From assembly GCA_035551835.1 (NCBI GenBank), contig DASZMN010000102.1, forward strand, positions 58,362 to 122,361: a stretch of 64,000 bases of DNA, read 5' to 3'. The notes under the pieces are model-generated. The model saw only the letters and a list, made by a program, of their open reading frames with translations. It did not search any database and was not told the origin of the DNA. Made by a program: the position numbers and the translations under genes. This document shows positions 20,301 to 28,867 of the stretch, piece after piece. Numbering within the stretch: position 1 is the first letter of the stretch; the number at the start of each line of letters is the position of its first letter. The stretch comes from Bog-473 sp035551835. Its GTDB lineage: Bacteria > Actinomycetota > Acidimicrobiia > Acidimicrobiales > RAAP-2.

Positions 20301-20783
20301 GTGACGACGGGACCGGTACGGAACGAGGGGTTCGACCACATGACGGTGGTGGTCGCGGACCTCGACGCAGCCCGTCGCTTCTTCGCGCTGCTCGGCTTTG
20401 CCGAACGCGTGGCGGTCCTTGCCCGCGGCGAAGAGATCGCCCGCTACATGGGCATAGAGGGGTGGGAGGCCGACCACGTCACCCTGGTCCTCGAGGGCGC
20501 GGCCGTCCATCAGGAGGTGCAGCTGCTGCGGTTCCACCACCCGGCGGCCGGGCCGGACGAGGGTGCCGGGACGCTGACGCGCCTGGGGTTCAACCACGTG
20601 TGCTTCCGGGTCGCGGACCTGGACGCGACGCTCGCCCACCTGGCGGCGCACGGGGTCGGGCCGCGCAACGAGGTCATGGACTTCCACGATCGGCGACTCG
20701 TCTTCGTGGACGGGCCGGGGATCGTCGTCGAGCTCGCGGAGTGGGTCAGCGGGTCGGCCGGCCAGGGTGCTCACCTAGCATGA
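20301..20783 (+). CDS. VOC (glyoxalase/bleomycin-resistance fold) protein
   Basis: A 160-residue vicinal-oxygen-chelate protein. FDHMTVVVADLDAARRFFALLGF opens the first beta-alpha-beta module and FNHVCFRVADLDATLAHLAAHG the second. The His residues at the module starts and the Glu in VDGPGIVVELAEW fit the metal-binding positions. The family includes glyoxalases, dioxygenases and resistance proteins; the substrate is not evident. GTG 20301 follows GGAGG with a 5-nt spacer, 23 nt after typA, so it is probably co-transcribed. Confidence 0.8.
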   Translation: MTTGPVRNEGFDHMTVVVADLDAARRFFALLGFAERVAVLARGEEIARYMGIEGWEADHVTLVLEGAAVHQEVQLLRFHHPAAGPDEGAGTLTRLGFNHVCFRVADLDATLAHLAAHGVGPRNEVMDFHDRRLVFVDGPGIVVELAEWVSGSAGQGAHLA

Positions 20784-20791
20784 GCGCCCCG

Positions 20792-20876
20792 GGAGGGATG
20801 GCAGAGCGGACGAATGCACAGCTCTTGAAAAGCTGCGAGGTGCAAGCCTCCGTGGGTTCGAATCCCACTCCCTCCG
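20792..20876 (+). tRNA. tRNA-Ser (TGA anticodon)
   Basis: Acceptor GGAGGGA (20792-20798) pairs with TCCCTCC (20869-20875). The anticodon stem CAGCT/AGCTG encloses loop CTTGAAA, giving anticodon TGA. A long variable arm (GAGG...CCTC) and the T-arm GTGGG-TTCGAAT-CCCAC are present, and the G discriminator fits serine. CCA is not encoded. Confidence 0.95.
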
Positions 20877-21046
20877 CATGCATGCATTGTGACGTTGTTC
20901 GAAATCGGGGCCTGACGCGCTGAAGCGTGCTGGCCCGGCACGAACTCAAGTCGGTTACGGCACCTGTCGATTGAGTCATATGTGGGATCTCTCGCGCCAG
21001 GCTCGCGTGCTGAAGTCTGGGTCGGCCCACGGCGGAGGGGGAACCA

Positions 21047-21859
21047 ATGACAGTGACGAACCCAACCGGCAAAGCGATCCTGCGAGCGTCCCTGCGGTTG
21101 TTCCGCCAGGACCGCCAGATGATCTGGCTCCCCGTCCTGGCGACCGCGACCGCGCTGCTCGCGTTCGGCGTCGTCACGTTGCCGCTGGTGCTGGTCCTCG
21201 GGCACGGCGGGTTCGCCTTCCTGCTCGCCTTGGCCTGCGGGTCGGTGGTCGCCTCGGCCGCAACCGTGACCTTCAACGTCGCGCTCGTCTTTGCCGCCAA
21301 CGACCGCATCGAGGGGCGAGTGCCCACGATCGGGGGATCGCTGTCCCAGGCCTGGGGACGCCGGGGCGTGATCTTCGAGTGGGCCGTGCTGGCCGCGGTC
21401 ATCGGCACCGCCATCCGGGCGCTGGAGAACCGGCTCGGCATCCTGGGGCGCGTCCTCGGGTTTGCCGGTGGCCTGGCGTGGATCGTCGCCACCTACCTGG
21501 TGATCCCGGTACTGGCCTTCGAGGATGTCGGGCCCCTTGAGGCAGTCAAGCGTTCCTCCTCGATCCTGAAGATGCGATTCGGAACGGTGACGAGGAGCGG
21601 GCTCCGCTTCGGCGCCATCTTCGTCGGCCTGTCCCTCGGGGCGGTGCTGGTCGTCGCCATCGGGATCACGCTCATCGCCGGGCGTGCCTACCTGGTCGGT
21701 GTCCCGCTGGCCGTTCTCGGGTTGGCCGCGGTGGTCGGCATCGGGATGTACGCGTCCGCGGCGGGCATGTACATGCGCACCATCCTCTATCGCTTTGCCA
21801 CCGATCGCCCGGTTCCCGACCTGGGCGTCGATCTCTCGGGGGCCTTCCGGCCCCGGTGA
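21047..21859 (+). CDS. DUF6159-like integral membrane protein
   Basis: A 270-residue membrane protein with about six hydrophobic segments in pairs (roughly 28-52, 56-82, 110-130, 140-160, 190-215, 220-245). The N-terminal ASLRLFRQDRQMIWLPVLA and the middle FEDVGPLEAVKRSSSILKMRFG match the pattern of the DUF6159/glycerophosphoryl-like membrane family, whose role is unknown. GGAGGGGG lies 5 nt before the ATG. It stands between the tRNA and a putative export cluster, with about 170 nt of its own upstream region. Confidence 0.7.
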   Translation: MTVTNPTGKAILRASLRLFRQDRQMIWLPVLATATALLAFGVVTLPLVLVLGHGGFAFLLALACGSVVASAATVTFNVALVFAANDRIEGRVPTIGGSLSQAWGRRGVIFEWAVLAAVIGTAIRALENRLGILGRVLGFAGGLAWIVATYLVIPVLAFEDVGPLEAVKRSSSILKMRFGTVTRSGLRFGAIFVGLSLGAVLVVAIGITLIAGRAYLVGVPLAVLGLAAVVGIGMYASAAGMYMRTILYRFATDRPVPDLGVDLSGAFRPR

Positions 21860-21955
21860 GGCGCGGCCAATACTGCCCGGGGGCGGCCTAGGATTCGCGC
21901 GCCGTCGCGACCCCGGTGGGCGCGGCAGGAAAGGCGCTGGAGGCGGTATGGACGC

Positions 21956-22474
21956 GTGACGGAGTTGCTCTTGGCCGAGCCCACCCCGCCCGAGCTCGAC
22001 GCTGCGCCGCCGCCGGGCGACCCGCGACGGCGGCGGCGGCGCTGGGTCACGATGCTCACCTGCACCGCACTGCTGGGCACCGCGCTCGGATACCTGCTGT
22101 CCGACGCCGGGCAGGAGAACAACCACTACGACGCGGCCCGGCACAACCTGTACGCCACGCGGGCCACCACCAGCATCGTCTCCCGTGATCTCGCCAAGGC
22201 GGAGGCCGATCTCACCCTGGTGACCCACCAGGTGGGCGACGACACCACCACTCTGGCCCAAGACACGTCCGAGCTCGAGGGGGCCCGATCCGCGCTCACC
22301 TCGGCGCAAGCCAGCGTGTTCGTGCAGGCGTCGGTCCTGAACTCGCTGCACGCGTGCCTCGGCGGCGTCGAACAGGCGCTGAACGCGCTGGCGGTGGGCA
22401 GCCAGGCCAAGGCGGCCGACGCGTTGCACTCGGTTTCGTCGAGCTGCGCCGCCGCGGTGAAGGCAAGTGGCTGA
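21956..22474 (+). CDS. Membrane-anchored coiled-coil protein, stand-alone copy of the GH43 N-module
   Basis: A 172-residue protein. Arg-rich DPRRRRRRW precedes one membrane helix (about 31-48), then an extracellular helical region (about 58-135), then LHACLGGVEQALNAL and a closing SSSCAAAV. The last part resembles the N-terminal module of the next protein (LHTCLGGVQAALNQV ... SGPCAE): two Cys at like spacing. The GTG start has GGAGG 12 nt upstream. The same GGAGG is only 4 nt before a four-codon frame, ATG-GAC-GCG-TGA (21948-21959), whose stop overlaps the GTG. The gene's stop overlaps the next start as GTGGCTGA. Function unknown; it may pair with the glycosidase at the membrane. Confidence 0.6.
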   Translation: MTELLLAEPTPPELDAAPPPGDPRRRRRRWVTMLTCTALLGTALGYLLSDAGQENNHYDAARHNLYATRATTSIVSRDLAKAEADLTLVTHQVGDDTTTLAQDTSELEGARSALTSAQASVFVQASVLNSLHACLGGVEQALNALAVGSQAKAADALHSVSSSCAAAVKASG

Positions 22475-23792
22475 ACGACGATCGCTTCGCCCACTCCTCG
22501 TCGTGGCTGCCGTGCTGGCGGTGGGGGGACTCGGCGCATCGGTCTGGTACGACGCGCACGCGCATCTGCGCGACGGGCGCGAGCAGTCAACCCTGACGGC
22601 GGCCCGGCATCATCTCGCCGTACTGCGCCACGGCGTGGCGGTGACCAGCTACGCCAACGCCGTAACGACCAGCCGCCGCAACGGCCTCGAGGCCTCGATC
22701 GGCGCGACGCTCGGCCAGCTGGCCGGGGTCGATGCCTCTCTGAACAGTGCGAACGCCGGCGCCTCGCTGGAGGGCCTCGGGATCAACACGCTCCACACCT
22801 GCCTGGGCGGGGTGCAAGCAGCGCTGAACCAGGTGTCGGCCAACAACAATGCGGCCGCCGCCCAGGACATCTCGGCCGTCTCGGGTCCATGTGCCGAACT
22901 CGATGGCGGGGCGAGGGACGGGCTCGTCTACCCCTTCGACTTCCCTGATCCCGACGTGATCACGGTGGGAAGCACCTTCTACGCCTACGCCACCAACTCG
23001 GTCGCAGGGAACATCCAGATCATTGCGTCCAGCGACCTCACCCATTGGAGCGCCGTCGGCAACGCACTCCCGTCGCTGCCCGGCTGGGCCACGCCGAACA
23101 ACACGTGGGCACCCTCGGTGGCCCGCGTGAACGGCTCCTACCTCATGTACTACGCGGTGGACGTCGCCGCGACCGGCACGCAGTGCATTTCCGTCGCCAC
23201 GGCCGGGGGTCCGCAGGGACCGTTCGTCGACACGTCGGCGGGCCCGCTCGAGTGCCAGCAATCACTCGGCGGCTCGATCGACCCGTCCACCTTCATCGAC
23301 GCCAACGGGAACTCGTACCTGGTCTGGAAGTCGGGTGGTCCCGGGACATCCAGGATCTGGTCCGAGCAGCTCAACACAGCGGGAACCGGCTTCGCCGCCG
23401 GCGCCACCCCGACCCAACTCCTCGTGCCGGACCAGGCCTGGGAGGCGGGAACGGTCGAGGCACCGGATCTCGTCCTCGCCAACGGCCGCTACTTCCTGTT
23501 CTTCTCGGGCAACGACTGGAACGGGGCCAACTACGCGGTCGGCGTGGCCACGTGCACCGGGCCGCTCGGGCCGTGTGCTGACGCCGCGCCCGGCCCGATC
23601 CTGTCGTCGGGGAGCGGCATCGCCGGTCCGGGTGGAGCGTCGGTCTTCACGGACACGAGCGGGGCCTCATGGATCGCGTTCCACTCATGGATCCCCGGCG
23701 CCGTCGGGTTCCCCAACAGCCGCGACCTCTACGTCCGCGCGCTGAACCTTTCGGGTGCGGTGCCCTCCGTCGCGGCATCCGCGCCGGGTTGA
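22467..23792 (+). CDS. Membrane-anchored GH43-family glycoside hydrolase
   Basis: A 441-residue protein. A membrane anchor or signal lies at about 9-27, a helical module at 30-145 (with TCLGGVQAALNQV and Cys142), and a five-bladed beta-propeller of the GH43 type from about 152 to the end. Candidate catalytic residues are in place: Asp161 in FPDPDV (base), Asp272 in GGSIDPSTF (pKa modulator) and Glu331 in GTVEAPDLV (acid). GH43 enzymes release arabinose or xylose from plant-like or cell-wall polysaccharides; the exact specificity is unknown. Actinobacterial arabinan is one possibility. The GTG start overlaps the previous gene by 8 nt, so the two proteins are made together. Confidence 0.8.
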   Translation: MAERRSLRPLLVVAAVLAVGGLGASVWYDAHAHLRDGREQSTLTAARHHLAVLRHGVAVTSYANAVTTSRRNGLEASIGATLGQLAGVDASLNSANAGASLEGLGINTLHTCLGGVQAALNQVSANNNAAAAQDISAVSGPCAELDGGARDGLVYPFDFPDPDVITVGSTFYAYATNSVAGNIQIIASSDLTHWSAVGNALPSLPGWATPNNTWAPSVARVNGSYLMYYAVDVAATGTQCISVATAGGPQGPFVDTSAGPLECQQSLGGSIDPSTFIDANGNSYLVWKSGGPGTSRIWSEQLNTAGTGFAAGATPTQLLVPDQAWEAGTVEAPDLVLANGRYFLFFSGNDWNGANYAVGVATCTGPLGPCADAAPGPILSSGSGIAGPGGASVFTDTSGASWIAFHSWIPGAVGFPNSRDLYVRALNLSGAVPSVAASAPG

Positions 23793-23841
23793 ACGAGCAG
23801 TCCGACGGGAGGCGTACGTCCGTGGCTACGGTGCCGCTGCG

Positions 23842-24723
23842 TCAGCGCGCCCGGTGGGCAGCCAGCGCGCCGGCACGTTTCTCGACGCCGGCAGCGTCGA
23901 GGCGCGCGCACACGTCGCCGAATTCGTCGGTCGGGCCAGCCCATCGCAACTCGTCGACGTTGCCGAGCAGCGCGCGATCGACGCGTAGCGTTGCCAGCTC
24001 TTTGAACAGCCGCGCGTGATCGATGCCCTCGCGCAATGTGGACGCAAGCTTCGGTGCGCCGCGCACGACGACCTCCCAGGCGGTGGCATCCTCCGGGATG
24101 TCCTCGAGGTGGACCCAACGGGCCAGCACTGCGGCGGCCGACTTGGCCCCCCAACCCGAGAGGCCCGGAAACCCGTCTGCGCTGTCACCGACGAGCGCCA
24201 GGTAATCCGGTATGGAGGCCGGTGACACCCCGAATTTCGCCACCACCCCCGCCTCGTCGATCAAGAGCTTCTGACGTCGGTCGAGCTGCACGACCCGTCT
24301 CCCGCGCACGCACTGGCCGAGATCCTTGTCCGGTGTGCAGATCACGACCTGTTCGACCCGGGTGTCGTCGTCGGCGACGGCCGCTGCGCTCGCCAGGGCG
24401 TCGTCGGCCTCCACGTCGACCATGGGCCAGACGAAGACGCCGAGGGCTCGCAGCGCGTCTTCGAGGGGCCAGAACTGCGACTTCAAGGCGGGGTCGACGC
24501 CGTCCCCCGTCTTGTACCCGGGCCACATGTCGTTGCGGAACGACTCGATGACATGGTCGGTGGCCACGCCGACGTGGGTGGCGCCGTCATCGAGGAGTTG
24601 CAGCACCGAGCTCAGCACGCCGCGCACGGCGGCGACTTCTTCCCCCTCGGCGTTCCGGTGGGGTGGCGCTCCGAAGAAATGCCGGAAGAGCTCGTAGGTG
24701 CCGTCGACGACGTGGACCTTCAC
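23842..24723 (-). CDS. 5'-3' exonuclease / flap nuclease (PolA N-domain-like)
   Basis: A 293-residue stand-alone nuclease of the PIN/FEN family. Acidic metal sites are visible in order: VDGTYELFR at the N-terminus, PMVDVEADDALASAA, ICTPDKDLGQ and GDSADGFPGLSGWGAKSAA, the last being the helix-hairpin-helix. It should remove 5' flaps or RNA primers and act in replication and repair. GTG 24723 has GAGAGG 9 nt upstream. It lies 64 nt downstream of the sigma factor gene on the same strand. Confidence 0.85.
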   Translation of the reverse strand: MKVHVVDGTYELFRHFFGAPPHRNAEGEEVAAVRGVLSSVLQLLDDGATHVGVATDHVIESFRNDMWPGYKTGDGVDPALKSQFWPLEDALRALGVFVWPMVDVEADDALASAAAVADDDTRVEQVVICTPDKDLGQCVRGRRVVQLDRRQKLLIDEAGVVAKFGVSPASIPDYLALVGDSADGFPGLSGWGAKSAAAVLARWVHLEDIPEDATAWEVVVRGAPKLASTLREGIDHARLFKELATLRVDRALLGNVDELRWAGPTDEFGDVCARLDAAGVEKRAGALAAHRAR

Positions 24724-24787
24724 GCGGACGAGCCTCTCACACCGGCGGATTTGCCCTTCCGGAGCCGGCGCAGGTTTCCCCGGCAAC

Positions 24788-26008
24788 TCATCGCCCTGCG
24801 GCCATCCTCCGGGCCTGCAGCAGGAAGGCGCGTTCGGCCTCGTTGTCGGTCCGCGCCAGCGCGGCGTCGTACTCCACCACCGCCTCTTCGTGGCGACCGA
24901 GTCGTCGTAGGAAGTCAGCCCGGACGGCATGAAAGAGGTAGTACGACTCAAGGGGCAGGTCGTCGATGGACGCCAGGGCGGCGTCGACGCCCTCGACTTC
25001 GGCCAACGCCACGGCCCGGTTGAGGGCAACCATCGGGGACGCGTCGAAGGCGGCGAGCTGCTCGTAGAGGGTGAGGATCTGGGGCCACTCGGTCGTCTCC
25101 GCGGCGACCGCGTCCGAATGGACGGCGTTGATCGCCGCCTGGATCTGATACGGGCCCGGAGCGTTGCGACGCAGACAGCGCCGCACGATCTCCTGACCCT
25201 CGACGGTGAGGGCGTGGTCCCACAGGGTGCGGTCCTGCTCGGGCAGCGGCACCAACACGCCCCGCGCATCGGTACGCGCCGGCCGGCGCGCCTCGATCAG
25301 GAGCATGAGAGCCAGAAGACCGAGCACCTCCGGCTCGTCGGGCATCAGGCCGGCCAGGACCCGGCCGAGGTCGATGGCCTCGGCTGTGAGCTCCGCGCGG
25401 TCGAGCCGATCGCCGGCGGTGGCGGTGTAGCCCTCGTTGAACACCAGATAGATGACCGAGAGGACCGAGCGCAGCCGGTCCGGCAACTCCGCGCTCGTCG
25501 GGACGCGGTAGGGGATGCCGGCGTCGCGAATCTTGGCCTTGGCACGACTGATGCGTTGGGCCATCGTCGGCTCGGAGACCACGAAGGCGCGGGCGATCTC
25601 ACCCGTCGTGAGACCGCCGAGCAGTCGCAGCGTCAGAGCGACCCGCGCCGGCGGCGCCAGGGCGGGATGGCAGCAGGTGAAGATCAGTCGGAGGCGATCG
25701 TCTTGCACCGCGAGCGCCTCGTCGGGCTCAGCCCGCTCGTTGAGCAGCGCAGCCTGCACGTGGCGGTCGTCACGCGAGGCTTCGCGTCGGAGGCGATCGA
25801 GGATCTTGCGTCGAGCCGTGGTGATGATCCAGCCGACCGGGCTGGGCGGCAGCCCGTCGGTCGCCCACCGTTCGGCCGCCACCACGAACGCGTCCTGAAC
25901 GCCCTCCTCGGCAAGGTCGATATCCCCGAACGCCCGGACGAGCACGGAGACGGCGCGGCCGTACTCCTGGCGAAAGACCCTTTCGACACGGCGATCGTCT
26001 TTCTCCAT
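24788..26008 (-). CDS. ECF sigma factor, ECF42-type with C-terminal extension
   Basis: A 406-residue sigma factor. Region 2 covers about 1-80 (RVFRQEYGRAVSVLVRAFGDIDLAEEGVQDAFVVA), and the sigma-4 helix-turn-helix about 115-165 (LTTGEIARAFVVSEPTMAQRISRAK). A DUF6596-type domain begins with SVLSVIYLVFNEGY, and the end (about 300-406) is TPR-like. This is the layout of ECF42 sigma factors, which have no classical anti-sigma partner and use the C-terminal extension for control. The ATG at 26008 lies 14 nt after the stop of a DGPF-domain gene, the known partner of this group. The DHFR-like gene upstream may belong to the same regulon. Confidence 0.9.
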   Translation of the reverse strand: MEKDDRRVERVFRQEYGRAVSVLVRAFGDIDLAEEGVQDAFVVAAERWATDGLPPSPVGWIITTARRKILDRLRREASRDDRHVQAALLNERAEPDEALAVQDDRLRLIFTCCHPALAPPARVALTLRLLGGLTTGEIARAFVVSEPTMAQRISRAKAKIRDAGIPYRVPTSAELPDRLRSVLSVIYLVFNEGYTATAGDRLDRAELTAEAIDLGRVLAGLMPDEPEVLGLLALMLLIEARRPARTDARGVLVPLPEQDRTLWDHALTVEGQEIVRRCLRRNAPGPYQIQAAINAVHSDAVAAETTEWPQILTLYEQLAAFDASPMVALNRAVALAEVEGVDAALASIDDLPLESYYLFHAVRADFLRRLGRHEEAVVEYDAALARTDNEAERAFLLQARRMAAGR

Positions 26009-26022
26009 GGTCCGGGCGGGAC

Positions 26023-26379
26023 TCAGCCCTCCGGGTTCTCCTGGAACGGCCGCACCTCGACCGGCTCGCCGCAGGCACGGGTCGCCTTGGTCGCCCAGGC
26101 CAGCGCGGCATCGAGGTCGTCCACCTCGATGATCCAAAAGCCCCCGATGTGCTCCTTGGACTCCGCGAAGGGCCCGTCGGTGAGCGTGACCTCGTCGCCC
26201 TCCTCCCGCACAACCGTCGCGAGGTCCGCGGGCTGGAGCCCGCCGGCGAACACCCAGACACCGGAGGCTTGCAGCTCCGTGTTGAGCTCATTCACGCGTT
26301 CGTAGGCTTGCTGCGCGTCCTCCGGGGGGCGAGCCGGCGCACCGTCGATCATGGCGACACTGAGCAGGTACTGCTTCAT
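26023..26379 (-). CDS. DGPF-domain (YCII-related) protein, ECF42 partner
   Basis: A 118-residue protein with the family signature LTDGPFAESKEHIGGFWIIE at about 66-85 and a C-terminal DLDAALAWA helix. DGPF proteins are nearly always found beside ECF42 sigma genes and are usually a target of that sigma factor; their biochemical role is not established. GGAGGAG sits 5 nt before the ATG. The next gene downstream, 14 nt away, is the sigma factor. Confidence 0.88.
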   Translation of the reverse strand: MKQYLLSVAMIDGAPARPPEDAQQAYERVNELNTELQASGVWVFAGGLQPADLATVVREEGDEVTLTDGPFAESKEHIGGFWIIEVDDLDAALAWATKATRACGEPVEVRPFQENPEG

Positions 26380-26424
26380 GGCAACTCCTCCAGTTTCGAT
26401 CGGTTCGAGGGTCTGTTTCGGGCC

Positions 26425-27030
26425 TCAAGCAGCCCGGTCGTCGGAAGGCACGTGCTTCGGGTGGTAGGTCAGGACCACGATGCCGTCGTCACCCACCCTT
26501 GTGACCCCGTCGAGAGCGAGGACGGGTGCCGTGCTGATGTCACCGAACAGACGCTTTCCGCTCCCCAGCACGATCGGGAAGACCATCAACCGGTACTCGT
26601 CGACGAGGCCGTGCTCAGCGAGCAACTGGACGAGCGAGGCGCTCCCGGCAACGAGCAGCACGCCGGCGAGGTTCGTCTTCAGGGCGGTCAGCTCGGCCAC
26701 GATGTCGCCCCGGACGACGGTGCTGTTGTTCCAGGCGGCTTCACCGTCGGTCAACGTGTTCGAGACGACGTATTTGGGCATCGAATTCATCTTGTCCGCG
26801 AAGCCCACCGGGTCCTCGATCGTCGGCCATGCCGCCGCAAATCCCTGATAGGTGGTCCGACCCACCAGCAGCGCCTCGGCGGCGAGCGTCTCGTCGAGCT
26901 TGAAGCCGTCACCGTCCGTCCCGCGATCGAATCGAAAGGTCCATCCCGCGTTGCGGGTGCCTTCCGCCCCACCAGGGTCCTCCATCACGCCGTCGATCGA
27001 GACGAACTCACTCACCACGATCCTGCCCAT
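26425..27030 (-). CDS. Dihydrofolate reductase / RibD C-terminal-like reductase
   Basis: A 201-residue protein of the RibD-C/DHFR-like family. It starts MGRIVVSEFVSIDGVMEDPGG, continues with LLVGRTTYQGFAAAWP and KYVVSNTLTD, and ends with LLVAGSASLVQLLAEHGLVDEYRLMVFPIVLGSGKRLF. These give an NADPH-binding Rossmann-like fold; the substrate is unknown. Such genes often neighbour ECF42/DGPF pairs, as here. AAGGAGG lies 5 nt before the ATG. Confidence 0.85.
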   Translation of the reverse strand: MGRIVVSEFVSIDGVMEDPGGAEGTRNAGWTFRFDRGTDGDGFKLDETLAAEALLVGRTTYQGFAAAWPTIEDPVGFADKMNSMPKYVVSNTLTDGEAAWNNSTVVRGDIVAELTALKTNLAGVLLVAGSASLVQLLAEHGLVDEYRLMVFPIVLGSGKRLFGDISTAPVLALDGVTRVGDDGIVVLTYHPKHVPSDDRAA

Positions 27031-27335
27031 GACTGCCTCCTTGCTCGGATTCCGCCGGCCGTGTGCCGGTCGTCACCACCTATACGAACGGCTCGGGCCG
27101 AATTCGACGGCTCCTGGCGAAAACCCGAGAAGATCCCTGGAGCATCCTCTTCCGCAGGCGCGGCGCGTGTCACACCGGGACGCTATGCCGGGTCTTCCAC
27201 ATGTACGTACCTTCAGGTCCGAATTCCGCCGGAATGTCACCACGCCCACCCGTAGCGTGGGAATAGCGGCTCGCCGAACGGCGTTGCGTCCTTCAAAGGA
27301 AGCCCAGGACCCTCCGACCTGCACCGAGGAGACCC
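27031..27335. other. 305-nt divergent intergenic region
   Basis: Lies between the minus-strand DHFR-like gene and the plus-strand MFS gene. No gene is supported. It must hold both promoters. ACATGTACGTACC near 27200 contains the palindrome GTACGTAC core and could be a regulator site, and GATTCCGCCGG/GAATTCCGCCGG recurs twice. Nothing stronger is seen. Confidence 0.4.
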
Positions 27336-28859
27336 ATGCGCGGCACCACTGCCACCACCATTGAGATCGCCCCGGGCCGCCGCGTGCCCTCGTGGCTCGT
27401 GCTCAGCCTCGTCCTGGTCGGCCAGTTCATGGTCGTGCTGGACGCATCCATCGTCAACGTCGCGCTCCCCTCGATCCAACACGACCTGCACTTCACCACG
27501 TCGGGCCTGCAGTGGATCGTCAACGCCTACACCCTGACGTTTGCCGGCTTCCTCTTGCTCGGTGGGCGCGCCGCCGACCTGTACGGCCGACGCAAGGTGT
27601 TCCTTGTGGGCCTGACCGTCTTCACGGCGTCGAGTCTCCTCGGAGGCTTGGCCCAGGACCAGGCCTGGCTCGTGGGCGCCCGCGCCCTCCAGGGGCTGGG
27701 GGCCGCCATCCTGGCGCCGGCGACGCTCACCATCCTGACCGCGACCTTCCCCGAAGGGGCGGCCCGCGCCTGGGCCCTCGGCGCGTGGAGCGCCGTCTCG
27801 TCGGCCGGGGCGTCCGCCGGTGCGCTGTTCGGCGGCATCTTGACGGACTTTCTCAGCTGGCGGTGGATCCTCTTCGTCAACGTGCCCGTGGGGATCGTCG
27901 CATTGGTGGCGGCGCGCCGGTACCTCCCCGAATCACGCGCCGACATGGAGCACCGCCACCTTGACCTGGCGGGCGCCATCACCGTGACCGGTGGGCTGGT
28001 GGCGGTGGTCTACGCGCTGGTGCGGACCGAGACCTTCTCGTGGGGCTCGGGCGAGGTCCTCCTCCCGCTGGCGGTGGGGGTGGCGCTCCTCGGCATCTTC
28101 ATCGTGCTCCAGGCGCGCTTCTCGAAGGCGCCGCTGGTGCCCCTGCGGATCTTCCGATCGCGCTCCGTCGCAGGTGGCAACGTCGTGATGCTGATGATGT
28201 TCGGCGCCCTGTTCGGCTCGTGGTACTTCGAAACCCTCTACATGCAGCACGTCCTGGGCTACAGCCCGCTCCAAGCAGGACTCGCCTTCCTGCCGCAGAC
28301 CGTCCTGATCGCCTTCGGCGCCCAAGTGACAGCCCGCCTGGTGCCGAAGCTCGGCCCTCGCCTGCTCATCTTGATCGGGACGCTCGTCGCGGGTGCGGGC
28401 CTCGCCTGGCTGGCCCAGGTGACCACGACGACCGGCTTCGTCAGCGGGCTTCTCGGACCGTTCGTGCTGATCGGTCTGGGCATGGGGCTGGCGGTGACGC
28501 CCATCGCGGTGGCCGGCACGGCGGGGGTGCCTCCACGCGACGCCGGGCTCGCCTCCGGGCTTCTCAACACGTCACGAACCGTCGGCGCCTCCATCGGGCT
28601 GGCTGCGCTGGCCACCATCGCGGCCAGCCGCACGGTGCGCGCACTGTCGGGACACGTCGCGACGCCTGCGCATACGGCGAGCGCGCTGACCGCGGGCTAC
28701 ACGCTGGCGTTCGGCATCGCGGCCGGCCTGCTGGTTGCGACTGCGATCGTCGCGATGGCGACCCTGCCATCCCAGCGGGCAATCAGCCAGGCCGCACGGA
28801 CCGCGCCCGAGGTGCGGGCACCCGAGCCCGAGTCCGAGCTGGAGCTCGAGGGCGTGTAG
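27336..28859 (+). CDS. MFS drug exporter, DHA2 (EmrB/QacA) type
   Basis: A 507-residue proton-coupled exporter with about 14 membrane segments. The DHA2 signature FMVVLDASIVNVALPSIQ is in the first helix, GRRADLYGRRK-type motif A follows (LLGGRAADLYGRRKVF), then LQGLGAAILAPATL and motif C-like GPFVLIGLGMGLAVTP. The C-terminal tail is acidic (PEPESELELE). It likely expels hydrophobic drugs or toxic metabolites; specificity cannot be read. GAGGAG precedes the ATG at 5-6 nt. It is divergent from the DHFR-like gene. Confidence 0.88.
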   Translation: MRGTTATTIEIAPGRRVPSWLVLSLVLVGQFMVVLDASIVNVALPSIQHDLHFTTSGLQWIVNAYTLTFAGFLLLGGRAADLYGRRKVFLVGLTVFTASSLLGGLAQDQAWLVGARALQGLGAAILAPATLTILTATFPEGAARAWALGAWSAVSSAGASAGALFGGILTDFLSWRWILFVNVPVGIVALVAARRYLPESRADMEHRHLDLAGAITVTGGLVAVVYALVRTETFSWGSGEVLLPLAVGVALLGIFIVLQARFSKAPLVPLRIFRSRSVAGGNVVMLMMFGALFGSWYFETLYMQHVLGYSPLQAGLAFLPQTVLIAFGAQVTARLVPKLGPRLLILIGTLVAGAGLAWLAQVTTTTGFVSGLLGPFVLIGLGMGLAVTPIAVAGTAGVPPRDAGLASGLLNTSRTVGASIGLAALATIAASRTVRALSGHVATPAHTASALTAGYTLAFGIAAGLLVATAIVAMATLPSQRAISQAARTAPEVRAPEPESELELEGV

Positions 28860-28867
28860 GGAGGGCT

